Positions 48,486 through 60,360 of a DNA stretch of 64,000 nt are shown in pieces. A program made the position numbers and the translations under genes. Numbering within the stretch: the stretch's first letter is position 1; each line of letters starts with the position of its first letter. The notes beneath the pieces are model-generated. The model worked only from the letters and a program-made list of their open reading frames with translations, was not told the origin of the DNA and made no database searches. The DNA is from Mantis religiosa (Eukaryota; Arthropoda; Insecta; Mantodea; Mantidae). The stretch is taken from NCBI GenBank assembly GCA_030765055.1, contig CM060947.1:60804859-60868858 (forward strand). Reading direction: 5' to 3'.

Positions 48486-49723
48486 CCAAACCCGGCAGAG
48501 CTTTTCTACCCGACGGTATAAAGTGATTTAAAATATTTATAGCTCGATAAAAACTAAAAACAAACTGCGGATACTGCTCGTGGGCGTCGTAAACTTACTA
48601 TGTACCATCATTCCAAGATCTACGGGAAGTGATGCAAGCAGTCAAGGAGGATACACTCTTTCGCCCCTGGGAAACATGAAACAAGGGACTCAGGATCGGA
48701 ATAAATATGGATTCACGTGTGGTTTGTAACGACTAGCACACATGGACTGTTCCTCTTTGAGAAAGTGAATTTTGTATGTGCTTTTTTTTTTTACATAAAC
48801 CCAGTTTTCAATTAAACGCATTTGCAGTGCTAAAGAAAGGTTAGTTGTTAACGAGGAGCCAGAAACAACGTTGACAAAACATCAAGTTATAGTTTTATTT
48901 TAAATAAAGAATTCATCTTTGAATTGTGCTTTAATTCTTAGTGGTTTTACATAAATTATCACTAATACTTTGAAACTAAACTGCATTAATATTTATATCT
49001 CATACGACTTTTAACTTCAAGGCCACGAGGCCAAAGCTGTATCTGGTTGAATACAACAATATGTTGAATGATTTAACATTAAATTGGTATTTTTTTTTTT
49101 TTTTTTAAACAGACAACCATCACACATATATAAATGTGCACTTCACCGATAGCTCACATGATATTATTTAGCTGTATTAAGTAACCAATTATGTAACAAC
49201 TGGTGTTTAATATAACAAATTTGACCCGTAATTGAGAAGAAAGCCAGAACAGAAGTTATGTTCGCACAAGTGATTGAAAGTTTTTGTTTTCGAATTGTTA
49301 CAAGCAATTAAAGAAGACAATGCAGTAGTAAAGTTCAGAGCATAATGTTATTTTGACACAATTTAATGGCTAAATATACAAAACAAATAGAACAACTACT
49401 TACAGCAGAATAATTGCATAAATAATTATTACATTAATTTATTTACATTTTAATAAGAAATGTAGAATAATTATACCCACTTAAAAGATAAATTACCATT
49501 AGAGAAACTAGCATTTACCGCAATTTATATTAGATCATAGTTTAATACTATTAGATACATATATTATTAATCCGTGGATACATTTTTTGTCTTGGAGTTT
49601 TGTTCGACCTGCATTGAGAATCAATGCATTTTGGTTGGCAGCATTTGTAAACCGTAAGCCATGTGTTTTTATAGGTTATGTTAATGTTGAAGTGTATGTC
49701 ACCTTGGAGAGAGCTGAAATTGA
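48486..49723. other. upstream region of ABT1
   Basis: AT-rich, with no further gene. The ABT1 promoter must lie here, but no element could be assigned. Confidence 0.5.
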
Positions 49724-49925
49724 ATGATGGATATATCTGACGATGAAAAACCAGAGACGAACAGCAAAAACGTCGTCTTTGTAGACAAAAGGAAGCAAAA
49801 ACGTAGAAAGTATGGAATTATATACCTTTCTACTTTACCCCCACATATGAATGTTACCAAAATTCGGGAAATATTTGGACAATTTGGAGAAGTTGGAAGA
49901 GTGTTTTTGCAGCCAGAGGAAACAG
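49724..49925 (+). CDS. ABT1: ABT1/Esf2 homologue, exon 1
   Basis: Starts at tandem ATGs (49724) and gives MMDISDDEKPE, a short basic stretch (DKRKQKRRKYG), then the start of the RRM: IIYLSTLPPHMNVTKIREIF and GQFGEVGRVFLQPEE. The donor GTAGGT is at 49926, phase 1. ABT1/Esf2 is a nucleolar RNA-binding protein of the small-subunit processome, needed for 18S rRNA processing; in mammals it is also described as a TBP-binding activator. The RRM-like fold with a long insert, completed by exon 2, is the family's diagnostic feature. The total of 234 residues is a little shorter than the human protein. Confidence 0.93.
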
Positions 49926-50617
49926 GTAGGTTTCATTCAATTGCGGTGTATTTTTGAGATGATAGTATGTTAATTTCGAAAAAATTCTTTGCGCTGTAAA
50001 AGAGAAAAGTAATGGTAAAACTGCAGATGATTGGCCCTCGATTGGAAGGGAAATGGCACTTTACCAACCGCCAAAGCTTGCGTTTGCTGAAGCTATCAAC
50101 ACTGCGTAATTAAACTAGCATTACTGTAATGAGCAAGGAGAATATAGTGGGTAAATGGTAAAGGTGCACTTTGACGGCGTTAGCAATATGGTGAACGTGA
50201 CGTCATGGCTCGAGCGTTGCCAACATCCAAAGCATGCTTTCGCGGAAAATGGCATTACATAAGCAAACTAGCGATACTGTAATACGTAAGGAAACTGACG
50301 CAAGGAAACTTTATTATTATTGTTATTAATTATTAATTATTATTATTTTAAAAAACTAAAAGGATTTGTAGCACAAGGCTTTCAGAATAGTGAAATTTTT
50401 TCGTAGTTATAGTGAAAAAAAAAATCATGTTATTTTATACCAAAGGAATATATTTTAATGTTAGAGTTTATACAATTATGCACATGTTATGTACAAAAAA
50501 GTGGTGCAGCTTTTTATTGGAAATTCATGGGACTTTGTTGTCACACATATTATTACCCAGAATTAATGGTTGCATTGTTGTTGAAGTCTTAGAACCACAA
50601 AATGCAATAATAAGAAG

Positions 50618-51026
50618 CTTACTATACAGTTTTCACATTACAGTATCACTAGTTACTAATAAGGAAAAGAAAATGTTAAATATAAAGGGAGTCGATTAAT
50701 GACACTAAACAACACTTACTTTTAAAAAATTTAAAAGTAAGTGTTGTTTAGTGTCATTAATCAACTCCCTTTAAATTTAATTTATTATAACAACACTGTT
50801 TTCAACACTTCCAAGAAAGGAATTGTAAAAGAAAATGTGTTGAGGTTTCTATGTATTCACATATTAAACTTACTATACAGTTTTCCCATTACAGTATTAC
50901 TAGTGTGTAATAAGAAATAGAAAATGTGTTGGCAAGGTTCTCTGTATTCGCATACCCATTACAGTATTGCTAGTTTCTAATGAGAAATAGAAAATGTGTT
51001 GGCAACATTCTCTGTATTTGCATTTT
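50618..51026 (+). repeat. about 90-bp tandem repeat, three units
   Basis: Units share CATTACAGTAT.ACTAGT, then AATA.GAAA.AGAAAATGTG and TTCTCTGTATT.GCAT. Unit 1 is split by the palindromic insertion at 50677-50826, units 2 and 3 follow at about 50869 and 50947. Confidence 0.75.
50677..50826. mobile_element. palindromic mini-insertion, Penelope-type (mini-PLE 1)
   Basis: A 150-bp insertion between exact 12-bp repeats AAAAGAAAATGT (50665-50676 and 50827-50838). It consists of a near-perfect palindrome (arms about 50677-50726 and 50730-50779, loop 3 nt) plus a one-sided 47-nt tail containing CCAAGAAAGG. The sister tandem unit shows the uninterrupted target, which proves insertion. Assignment to Penelope-like elements rests on the inverted-arm-plus-tail layout and duplication length. 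Confidence 0.8.
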
Positions 51027-51240
51027 TCAGAGCTCTGCAGTTGGCACCTTGTTTCCATGATATAAATATTAATAATAAAATTAAAAGTTAAGAATTTATA
51101 GGCAAATGCAATTCCTGTAACTTATCTATGTAAAAAGTTGCCTCATGATATGTGATTCAGTCCTGTTGATCTTCTTGCAACAGTGAGTGAGTAAATACTA
51201 AACCTTTTAGACATACAAAACTAAATCAAACAGTGAAAAT

Positions 51241-51330
51241 GTTTAATCATAAGCTTTCATGGCTGGAGTACAGATAATCAATTATAGATTTCTTCTGGGT
51301 TGATAATCCAACGAATCTATAATTGATTAT
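51241..51330. repeat. candidate palindromic mini-insertion (mini-PLE 2)
   Basis: Arms ATAATCAATTATAGATT at 51274-51290 and the exact complement at 51314-51330. The left flank on the minus strand reads CTCCAGCCATGAAAGCTTAT, like the tails of mini-PLEs 3 and 4. No target duplication was found. Confidence 0.55.
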
Positions 51331-51787
51331 GTAGTTAACATATTATCGTATATCATTGCCCTTCAAATTTGTAAAATCGAGTATTACATATGCATAATTG
51401 TTTGTGTTTAAATCAAAATTTGTGTATGTTTTAAGATCCAGAAACCCTATATTCACATTTGAAAATTGTAGCTAGTAGAAGCCTCATTTGGAATTTTTTT
51501 TGCGACCTTCAATAATAAGCATTCACATTTGGAAATTATAGTTAGGCTTCTTATTTTAACATTTTGTGCTGGGCTCTCTGAGAACCTAGCCTTGCCATTC
51601 ATTGCCTGTTGCATTATATTTTTGATCTTACACTTAGTATGAAATGAAATAATTAAATATGGCCAATAGTGATTCAAAATTGATGTGTTTAAATCTTTAA
51701 AAGCCTAGTCATTGAAAATCAAGCATGATTTATTAATTCCTATGACTGTAATATTGTGACTAATGCTTTTTTTTTTTTTATATATAG

Positions 51788-51968
51788 GAAAAGATGAGAA
51801 AAAGCGAAAGAAATGGAAACCAGTCAAACATTTCACTGAAGGATGGGTAGAGTTTCATAGCAAACGGATAGCAAAATTTGTGGCACTCCAGTTGAATAAT
51901 ACTAGAATTGGTGAAAGAAAAAAGAGCAAGTTTTATGATTATTTATGGAACATAAAGTATTTACCTGG
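51788..51968 (+). CDS. ABT1: ABT1/Esf2 homologue, exon 2
   Basis: Continues the RRM in phase: KDEKKRKKWKPVKHFTEGWV, EFHSKRIAKFVALQLNNTRI, then KSKFYDYLWNIKYLP. The blocks FTEGWVEF..KR.AK..A..LN and the YDLWN.KYL-type stretch are the best-conserved family signatures. Donor GTAGGT at 51969, phase 2. Confidence 0.95.
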
Positions 51969-52416
51969 GTAGGTATAAAGAGGTAGTAGATTTCTTTTGC
52001 ATTTATTGTTCTTTCAGATAGATATATTGATCATATACATAAAGAATTGATTTAAATTACTGAATTCAGATCAGCCTATGGGCTTCCGAAATTCTGGTGT
52101 AGATAGCTTAGATGAAAAAAATCATCATAAACCTTAAAATGTCATTACATGTATTTTTATCAACATATGCTCTGTTTTTCACTGTTATATGTTTTAGTTA
52201 CCTGTCATACTTGTATGTTCTATGGTAGCCTGATTTTGTTTATTATGATCTAAAATTGTAGTATACAACATTTATAGGTTCGGCTGCTGCAGAATGTTTC
52301 TCATACATTTGGTAATAGTTCGGTGTGTTATGCTTTTTGTATTTTTTGCTAATTTTCAGAATCAGTTGATTTTCTCAGTTATTAAAGTAAAAAAATATTG
52401 TCATAAGAAAACACCA

Positions 52417-52529
52417 TGCTCACTTTCTTCTCGGGCAACAAGCCAGGTGAAAAGACATCTTTTCACCTGCCTTGTTTACTGAGAAGAAAGTGAGCATATT
52501 CATCGCCAGGAAAGCTTCAGGTCTTATTT
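52417..52529. mobile_element. palindromic mini-insertion, Penelope-type (mini-PLE 3)
   Basis: A 113-bp insertion between exact 13-bp repeats TAAGAAAACACCA (52404-52416 and 52530-52542). Nearly the whole insertion is a palindrome: arms 52417-52455 and 52458-52496 with a 2-nt loop and a few mismatches. A 33-nt tail follows (52497-52529) with CATCGCCAGGAAAGCTTCAG and an end TATTT. Confidence 0.85.
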
Positions 52530-52639
52530 TAAGAAAACACCAGTTTGTCTAAGCTCACTTTGTCACCAAAACTGTTAGCACACTCTAGTTACACTTACCT
52601 TCACTTTTAGCGATGCTCATATTTACGTATGCCTTTGTT

Positions 52640-54530
52640 GCACTCACCAACTTAAACTGCTTCATTTCACTCAGCTGACCCATCAGCTCACTAATGGTCT
52701 ACCAACACACATGGCTGGCCATAGTGCTTGCTTCTATATCGCTGAGTCACAGTAGAATTGCTTGTAGAAACATTTGGAAATCAAAGCCTCTAGAATTGCC
52801 CAAATCAGATGAGCAGTAGGCCGACAAGAAAAGCAGCACCCTGACATTCCATTCACTATGGGGTTAGCCATTACTTCTCTCAGGTGTTCCTCAAGGGTTT
52901 TAATTAGGTTGGACCATGATGTCCAACTGCAGATGGAGAGTTGCCTTGCGTATTGATCACTGTATAATTACCAGCAGCACTCTGAAGCAGCAGAACAGTT
53001 CTTCCAGTGGAAAGTCTATGATAATCTTGGCCTTCTTGTTTGGTACAACATATATTCCCAGCCTCTGGGTGAAGTAATCCATGACCACAAACAGATATTT
53101 GTTGCCCCTGTCAGGCACAGAATGGTCTAGCAGTGTCAGGGACAATGCATGAAAGGTGCTTCTGTGTTATACTGCTATTTGTGGCCCTGACTCAGTGTTT
53201 GGAGACTGCAACTTCCCACGCAGGCATGACATTGATGGCATTACCTCTCAGTATCTGCCTGTATCCTTAACTAGTAGTACCTCTGTCAGAACTTGATCAT
53301 TTGGTTGAAGTGTGATGTAAAGTTGTACTCTTAGAGCCTCTGGACCCAATCCTGACCCTCCAAGTTCTTGAAACTCATTAGCCATGTGAGAGCAAAGTGG
53401 TTAGTCCTCAGTTGAAGTGGCTGACATACAAATACTTATGAAAATGTTCCAGCTTTTTCAGTACTGCCAGGAGCTCACACTGGGTGACAGCCTTTCAGCC
53501 TTAGAGAGAATCTTATTGTAGCAGGATGTTACTCGCTCCTGTTTGTCCAGTCCCCAATGCTGCTGTCATTGGCATCTGTGTCCACATCGAATGTAAGGCC
53601 GATGTTCTTCTGTTAGGCAAGTCAGCAGCTTTGCAATGCTAGAGAAGCCCATGACGATCTGGCAGACAAGCTGTACCGATCCACAAAACTGCACAACTTC
53701 TGTTTATCCCTCAGACGAGGCCAATCTATCACAAATTCAGGCTTCTCCAGTTTCATGGTCACATTTGGTGAGACTATATGGTCCAAGTAGTCAACTACTT
53801 CCTGAAGAGCTGGCACTTTTTAATTCAGATTAAGTTGGCTGCCACTATCTTTGTTTGGATTTTCCAGATGAATGTGCTGCTGCCAACCATGATGATATTG
53901 TCCAGATATAGCAGGCATCATAAGTCAGCTCCCTTACAACCAACTCCATTATCCCTAGAGTTTCGGAGGTTAAAGGTCGTAACTGTAAACTGCCAAAGTC
54001 TTTGGCCTGTGGAAAACATAGTCTTCTGTTTGGTATGTGTAGCCACCTGCCAGTGTGCAAATTTCAAGTTCAAAGCCAAGAACCACTGGCAGCAGCAAGT
54101 ATGTCCAAGGTATTGTCATTCTGGGGTAAGAAAAAAGCAGTCTTTTATAAAGTCAGTGTTCAGCTTACTATGGTTCATGCAGAAGTGTAGTTTGCCATTC
54201 TCTACACCAGGAATCACAGAACACCAAGAGCTGTGGTACTCTTTGATGATCTTTTATCTCAAGTCCTGCAGCATGTTCTGTACCTCTGACTGCTTATTCA
54301 GAAGGACATGTCTAGGACATATTTTGGGCATCAACAGTGTCAATTTGATGCAATACATGGTCGTGTAGCCATAATTACTGTCTGGCTAAAAACTGACTGG
54401 TAATGTCCAAATAGACACCATTCCACCATTTGAACCACAATTAGTTTGCTAATCTCTTCAGTAAATCTTCCAGTCAGTGTCCTAGGTCTTGTGATGGTGC
54501 TGGCCCAATTAGTTTGTGGCACAGTGTTGA
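52640..54530 (-). pseudogene. degenerate Ty3/gypsy pol relic
   Basis: Read on the minus strand from 54530 downwards: RPRTLTGRFTEEISKLIVV (54340-54522), an RT region with VRELTYDACYIW then YLDHIVSPN and FVIDWPRLRDKQKL (about 53990-53640), an integrase core with PDRGNKYLFVVMDYFT (about 53110) and IKTLEEHLREVMAN (about 52870-52910). Order and motifs match the complete gypsy element at 37209. The frame is broken everywhere, and no LTRs were seen. Confidence 0.85.
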
Positions 54531-54739
54531 CTTGACTTGTGTAAAAAGAAGCAGCTGGGTTTTAATTGCTCTCAACATAGAAACTGTATGGCTTTATTGT
54601 ACTGTCTCCCATCTTTTATCGTCTTTAGTTCAATAACCCTGTTTCTTTTAAAAGAGACAGTAGGTTAAGTAGGTTACTAATTAAATTTTTTGTAGGAAGA
54701 TCTTCTGGTTTAGCTATACCTAATAGTTTATATCTTATC

Positions 54740-55410
54740 CAACCTATGACTGGAAATAACAGATTATTACCTAACGGGATTGGGACCATAATTTCCACCA
54801 AAGTAGTCCCCTTGTATGTTCACACATTTAGCCAACCACTCCTTCCACTTCTGAAAGCATCTTTTGGAAAGCTTCTTTTGGGATGGCATTCAATTCCACC
54901 ATTGCATTTCTCATCTCTTCTCTTCTCTGCTCTCAAAACAGGATTCTTTCAAAGGGATCTTCAACCAGAAGTAGCAAGGAGCTGCATCTGGAGAGTAGCG
55001 AGGTTGGCAAATGACTGGAAGTTCGTGTTTCGCCAAAACAGTCTGGATCAGTTGCGATGAACTTGCTGGGGCATTGTCATGATGCAACTGTCAGTTCTTC
55101 ACTCTCCAGAGGTCTGTTTTTTTTTTTCGCCAAATTGCATTCGGAGACAGTGGAGAACATTTTGATAGTACTCCTTTGTCACAGTTTGTCCTTCTGGTAC
55201 ATATTTGTGATGCACAACTCCACAGATATCAAAAAATACTATTAGCATCATCTTGATTTTGTTTCCTACCAGTCGTGCTTTTTTCAGTCTTGGAGACTCG
55301 GGTTACCCCTGAGCATCATCTCCAAATTTCTGCTGAATTTTACAAATTCTTTATTTTTGAGAATCACCTAGTTGTTGGCAAAATGATGCAGTATCTTTGC
55401 TCAATTTGTT
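54740..55410 (-). pseudogene. mariner transposase relic
   Basis: On the minus strand, SPRLKKARLVGNKIKMMLIV is followed by FFDICGVVHHKYVPEGQTV and EYYQNVLHCLR, the region between the first and second catalytic Asp of mariner transposases. A degraded second-Asp region (DSCIMTMPQQ) follows. Terminal repeats were not identified. Confidence 0.7.
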
Positions 55411-56160
55411 CAGTGTTACGAGAAAACTAAATCTGATGAACACTTATAACAGCACCTTACTTGGTAACCTGCAGCCAGCGATTGACATACATGAACACAG
55501 GGAGAAAATTCAAGCATACACATTAAGGCTTCTCTTGCCACTGTGTACAGTGGTACTGCCATAGCATCACTACTTTGGGTAGAAAAAATTAAGGTTGGAT
55601 ACTTTTTAGATAGGCTTCGTACACCATACTCATAACACTGGAAATGCATTTCTAGCATACTGCCTAAATCTCTCTATATTATCACGTGTGGTTAAAATTT
55701 ACTTGCAACTGCATTGTAGGTTTTTCTGCATCACCAATTACAATACCTGCAGCCACATCTCATCAGCACACAAGGAAAATGGATATGGCACAATACCATT
55801 GCAATTTAAAATTTAAGTGTAAACCATTACCTAAATACAGGATGTTGTCAATTACATCTGAACTAAACATTAAGCATTTACCACTGTTGATAAACACAGA
55901 GCTATCACTGAGTTACCCGTGTGTTATGTTTTTCTCATGTCACCTAATATATCTCTATTTTGGGGAAGAAAACCAGCAATCACTAGTCTTTGCAGTGGAA
56001 AAGGACTTTTTAATATTAAAATTAAGGAATAGAAACAACATGAAGCAACATTTTAAAATAGTTTGGTTACTGTTATACCACAAGATAAGTGACTTATGCT
56101 ACAAATAATTATAATTGTTTTATTTGTATTGCTTCACTGTTAATAGCTTCAGATTTTTGT
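55411..56160. other. no recognised feature within ABT1 intron 2
   Basis: Contains a 140-codon plus ORF (55686-56108) without recognisable family; probably chance. Confidence 0.4.
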
Positions 56161-56247
56161 TGTGTACTTAGGTAATTTAAAAGTGAAATGTTTCACTACT
56201 TTAATATTTTGTTTTATGGCTTTAAGTAATATTGATATTTGTTTTAG

Positions 56248-56569
56248 CTTCAAATGGATCCATTTAAATGAAAGACTGGCGTATGAGCAAGCAGTTCATC
56301 GGCAGCGAATGAGAACTGAGATTGCACAGGCAAAACGAGAAGCCAATTATATCACTCTTAACATGGAGAAGAGTGATAAGCTGCAAAAGCACAAACGTCA
56401 GTCTTCGAAAGACAATGTAAACTTGAACACATTTATGAATCATTATCATCAGAGAGAAGATGTTAATATGGATGAAGGACAGACTAAAGTAAATGAAAAA
56501 GAAGATAAACAAGGTGCCATGAAACAAAACAGAACAGATTTTTTGAAAAACTTATTTGGAAGTGCGTGA
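56248..56569 (+). CDS. ABT1: ABT1/Esf2 homologue, exon 3 (terminal)
   Basis: Continues from phase 2 with FKWIHLNERLAYEQAVHRQR, then MRTEIAQAKREANYITLNME. The motif W.HL.E.LA.E..V..QR.R.E..QAKRE is the ABT1/Esf2 C-terminal hallmark, probably a long basic helix. The end is a charged tail finishing FLKNLFGSA and TGA at 56567-56569; family members also end in a (L.)(K/R).(I/L)FG motif. The exon joins give one open frame of 234 codons. Confidence 0.95.
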
Positions 56570-56684
56570 CATGGTGTTTTTGGTGAAAATGTGTTTTTAA
56601 ACATTTGTATGCAAATACATGACTGAAAAGCTTTCAGTCAAACTCATTGTAAAGAGTTTTAACTCTCAGAAACAGGTACCTTTC

Positions 56685-56690
56685 AATAAA
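56685..56690 (+). terminator. ABT1 poly(A) signal
   Basis: AATAAA, 116 nt after the stop codon. The first good signal in the 3' UTR. Confidence 0.65.
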
Positions 56691-57486
56691 TACTTTGTCC
56701 TCTTTGTAATAAGTACTGTATTCCACATTACATTTTACATTTAAAGTAAATGATTCTCTATGTACTTAAAACTCCAAAGGTACACTGTCATTGTTAATTC
56801 ATACAAATTAATGTTATATATTTTATTTATTATTTGTTCAGTAAAGTTTCATATTCAGAAGTATATCTGAAGCTATTTCAGTTATTATAAAGGTAGAAAC
56901 TTGCACTATTTGTTGTAATATTGTTTATGCTCCACTGGAGCAGTACTTTGCATAGCTGAAATAGATGTAGATGCAAGAAAGTTATCCAGTAAAAATATAT
57001 ATTTGAAATTTTAACTGAAGTTGGCAGAGCAACGAGGTCAGCACATTTTGCAATCAGATCTTTAAATCAGGTAATTGGATAAGAGCATTCGGATTATTAG
57101 GCTTATTTCATTCACTAATGATTTATGGAATAATGTTCTTGGGTAACTCTGCAGATACTAAAAAAGTATTCATTATACAACAAAAGGTAATAAGAATTTG
57201 TAAGGGACAAGAAGATTGGCTGCTGCAAACCACTTTTCAAAATGTTTGTTATCTTACCATTAGGTTTCAAGTATATACTAGTTGTATTGTCATTTGTAGT
57301 AGATAATAATTAGCTAAAAATGCAGATATTCACAGTAAAGGAACTAGATGCAGAAAAACCTTTTACTGACCAACTACTAATTTACAGTCATTCCATAAAG
57401 GGATGTATTACAATAGCATAATATTAATTAATTCACTTCCAACTTTAATAAAGAATTTGCATATGAGTAAAAACTAGTTTAGGACA

Positions 57487-58176
57487 TAGAATAAATAGAA
57501 GTATTTCAGAAAGTGGAGTGCCATTGTTACTAAAATTAGGCAAATGAGTCAATCTTGTCTATACTTTTCTCCACTTACAAGTTTTTTAATGAAGACTAGT
57601 TTCTGGGAACTTCTTTCCTATCCCCAGTTCTGTGGTTGACTGATGATGCATCCAGTGTCTGCATCTGGCTTGGTGTTCTGCTGTCATCCGGTACTCTGAT
57701 AAGTTTGATGACATCATCTACGGTGGGAATTTCAAAATTGTTCCTAGATTCCTTTTAGTCTTCACAATGTATATATAGGAACAAGAATGAAAGAACACTT
57801 CAGAAATATTAAATTCAAACACGTGGACAAATCTGCTGTAGCACATCACTTTTGGTCTGAGAATTACAACATAAAGCAAAAAATTGAATTGATCAAACAG
57901 GCAAAGAAACCTTTAGAACTGCAGATTTGGTAAAACATTTATTACGAAGAAACAGGACTTTTTGATGAATTTTGAAATTCCCACCGTAGATGACATCATC
58001 AAACTTACGAGAGTACCGGATGACAACAGAACACCAAGCCAGATGCAGACACCAGATGCATCATCAGTCAACCACAGAACTGAGGATAGGGAAGAAGTTT
58101 CCAGAAACTAGTCTTCATTAAAATACTTGAAGTGAAGAAAGGTATATACAAGATTGACTCATTTGCCTAATTTTAG
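57487..58176. mobile_element. Penelope-like insertion with inverted terminal arms
   Basis: Flanked by exact 12-bp repeats TAGTTTAGGACA (57475-57486 and 58177-58188). Arms of about 211 bp face each other (57528-57739 and 57968-58178, overlapping the duplication by 2 nt). They surround a 228-bp core that encodes the end of a PLE GIY-YIG domain. A 41-nt segment at 57487-57527 lies only on the left. The inverted-repeat ends with a one-sided extension are known for Penelope insertions. The LINE target continues on both sides, which confirms insertion. Confidence 0.88.
57777..57935 (+). pseudogene. PLE GIY-YIG endonuclease C-terminal fragment
   Basis: Reads GTRMKEHFRNIKFKHVDKSA, VAHHFWSENYNIKQKIEL and LELQIW, then a stop. 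It matches the blocks RKKEHFRHLRYKNIDKSAIA and AAHFWSENHEI of the element at 4756-5901. The GIY and YIG motifs themselves are missing. Confidence 0.85.
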
Positions 58177-58250
58177 TAGTTTAGGACAGCTCTAAAAACT
58201 ACTATATTACTCTCACGTTCTATACAGAGGAGGATTTCATTCAGGTAAAG

Positions 58251-60155
58251 AATTTTTGTAATAGCTAAGGTACTGTTGTAAATATGGCAAACAAATACTA
58301 TGTAGTAAATATATAGAAGCGGACACATCATGGTAGATATTTTGTTAGTTTGACATATCTGAAATTATATCAGAGTCCAACATTTTGTAAATATGTATAT
58401 TAATATATGTGACAAAGAATGCTACTTTGACATGGTCTATATCCTCAAGTTAGACTACTTTAGTCTAATCTCGATATAGGATCTACAAATGCTCTCTTGC
58501 ATGCAAATTATAATAACTTTTGTCATGGAGTTAGGAGCAATAGACAATGTCAGTATGTATAGTATAGGATTATAATAAAATTCTTATGATTACAGAAGAT
58601 TACAAATACATTGGGTATCCAAATCTTATATTGTTAGACAAAATGTATGCACATATCTACCATAAAACAAAATATTTTGACTGTGTGCAGTTTTCACATC
58701 ACTTCATTTTTTTCACATTATAATGAAATATCTTTTTCAGAAGGTTCACCCATAGGGGAATTGAACACAGTACTTTTCTATTTTTTTTACAATAGTAGCA
58801 TTCACTGCATACGAAAGTCACAAAGTCACTCCCAAAATAGCACAGAAATGCACTCACCAACCCACAAATGTTCTCACTCATGAACATGCTGATTTATATA
58901 GCTGCTGGAAGTTTACACAGATCATTCCAGAATGTTTTGGATGTACAGAAAGGCAACCTTCCAGAAAATCATCTGTAAGTAGTGCTGGGCGAAAGCACTG
59001 CAGCATCTGTGTATCTCTTAAGTGCCTGGGGCCTTAGCTGCTTCATCAGAATATTGATGATGACAGACAAAATTACAAGCACATCCAAATATTCTAGTTC
59101 ATCCCTTGAAGGCATTTTAATGCAGTAATTGCATTTCTTTTCTTAATATGGAAAAACCTTGTGTTTTACATTTTATGACTTTATTTACTCAATATGATTT
59201 ATTTTTGTATAACTGCTAAAACTATTTTTACAAAAGAATTTGTTTTTCTTATCTGCTTCATAATTAAGATAATTTTTTTAGTTTCACTCCATATTTTGTT
59301 ACAAGGGGGTCAGAGGAAACCAAATCACTATTGGATGTTTAACAGCAGGTTGCTGTATGCTAATCTTGAAATTCCATGTTCTTTCCATGATCTCTAGAAA
59401 CAAGTTGTAGGGAGGTTTCTCTGGGAGTCAAAATTCCCCCTCTTTTACCAAATAGAACTGAAATTCTCTTTGGCTCTTCCATGAGGACAATACCTTTGAG
59501 TATAAAACTCCTCCGCCACCCCCCTCCCATTATGGGCAAAAATGGATATGCCACTTAGGTGCATCAACCCTTATGGGAAGACTAACAATGACATCAGTTG
59601 GACCACCAGTGATCTAGTACATCATGTTACCAACTATCCAGGCTAATACTGGAGATACTTGGGGCATCTTGGTGGCTATACCAACCAGGCACACCAAATT
59701 CACAGGATGTTGAAAACCACTGCCCCACCGAGACCAACCCAATCTGAGCAGCTCTTCTATGAGAGGAACAGGAGCTAAAATGTTTCGCCTGGCATATGCC
59801 TAATAATTTCAAAAGTACCATCAATGCTGGGACCTGCTATGGCCGTACTATAGCAATTGAAGGGCTGGGAACTCCTCTCCTTTGGAGGATCAGTAGAAAC
59901 AATTAAATGGTGACAGCTCTTTAAATGACAATTTGTACCTAAAATAAGTAATATATATCTGTCCTCCATATGTTATTGATATTTATATCATTTATCAACA
60001 TGTGCATTATCTGTCTCCTATATATTATTGCATGTGAGGTATAGTCAAAATACCCATCATTAAGTAGCAGAATACATAACCATGAATTAAACTGCCCAAT
60101 CAGAATTCAGTACAACATATTTAAGACCTATAACATTACATAACAATTACTTTTT
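58251..60155. other. no supported gene
   Basis: AT-rich sequence. 59380-59980 is more balanced in composition and may be an old repeat (GAAAACCACTGCCCCACC near 59714), but no family could be named. Confidence 0.4.
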
Positions 60156-60159
60156 TATT

Positions 60160-60360
60160 TTAATTAAAGTCCTCCAATGAAGTCATATTGGACATTGAAT
60201 GAAATTGGGGAAATAGGGTCCATATAGTTTAGAGTCCAGGATAATGGAAAACCTTGTACAAAGCTTATCCATTTAACTCATCCTCACCAAGATTCAAACT
60301 CAGGATCTCTTGAATGTGAGGCAGACACATTATGACCATGCTAACCACATGCAGGCTATT
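60160..60360 (-). repeat. tRNA-headed SINE, family 2 (copy 6, diverged)
   Basis: AAAGTCCTCCAATGAAGTCA, then GGGTCCATATAGTTTAGAGT, then CTCTTGAATGTGAGGCAGAC occur in the family-2 order, with a deletion relative to other copies. Confidence 0.75.

Larger units (their letters stand above)
49926..51787 (+). other. ABT1 intron 1
   Basis: 1862 bp, GT-AG (acceptor TTTTTTTATATATAG). It contains a short tandem repeat, one palindromic mini-insertion with target duplication (50677-50826) and another candidate palindrome (51241-51330). Confidence 0.9.
51969..56247 (+). other. ABT1 intron 2
   Basis: 4279 bp, acceptor ATTTGTTTTAG. It hosts a mini-PLE, a minus-strand gypsy relic and a minus-strand mariner relic. 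The rest is AT-rich. Confidence 0.9.
56990..58250 (+). pseudogene. LINE reverse transcriptase relic interrupted by a PLE
   Basis: 56990-57475 reads SACFAIRSLNQVIG, HSLMIYGIMFLGNSADTKKV and FIIQQKVIRI, typical of the post-catalytic region of Jockey/CR1-class LINEs. After the PLE insertion the reading resumes at about 58185 with FRTALKTT and LLSRSI, the family's C-terminal block. Related to the relic at 22110-22880. Confidence 0.75.

Noticed and set aside
55686..56108. 140-codon ORF in ABT1 intron 2
   Set aside because: No recognisable family, intronic position and AT-driven composition; likely chance.
57641..57660. Hammerhead ribozyme in the PLE arm (CTGATGA box)
   Set aside because: No matching GAAA box and no plausible three-stem fold could be seen nearby.
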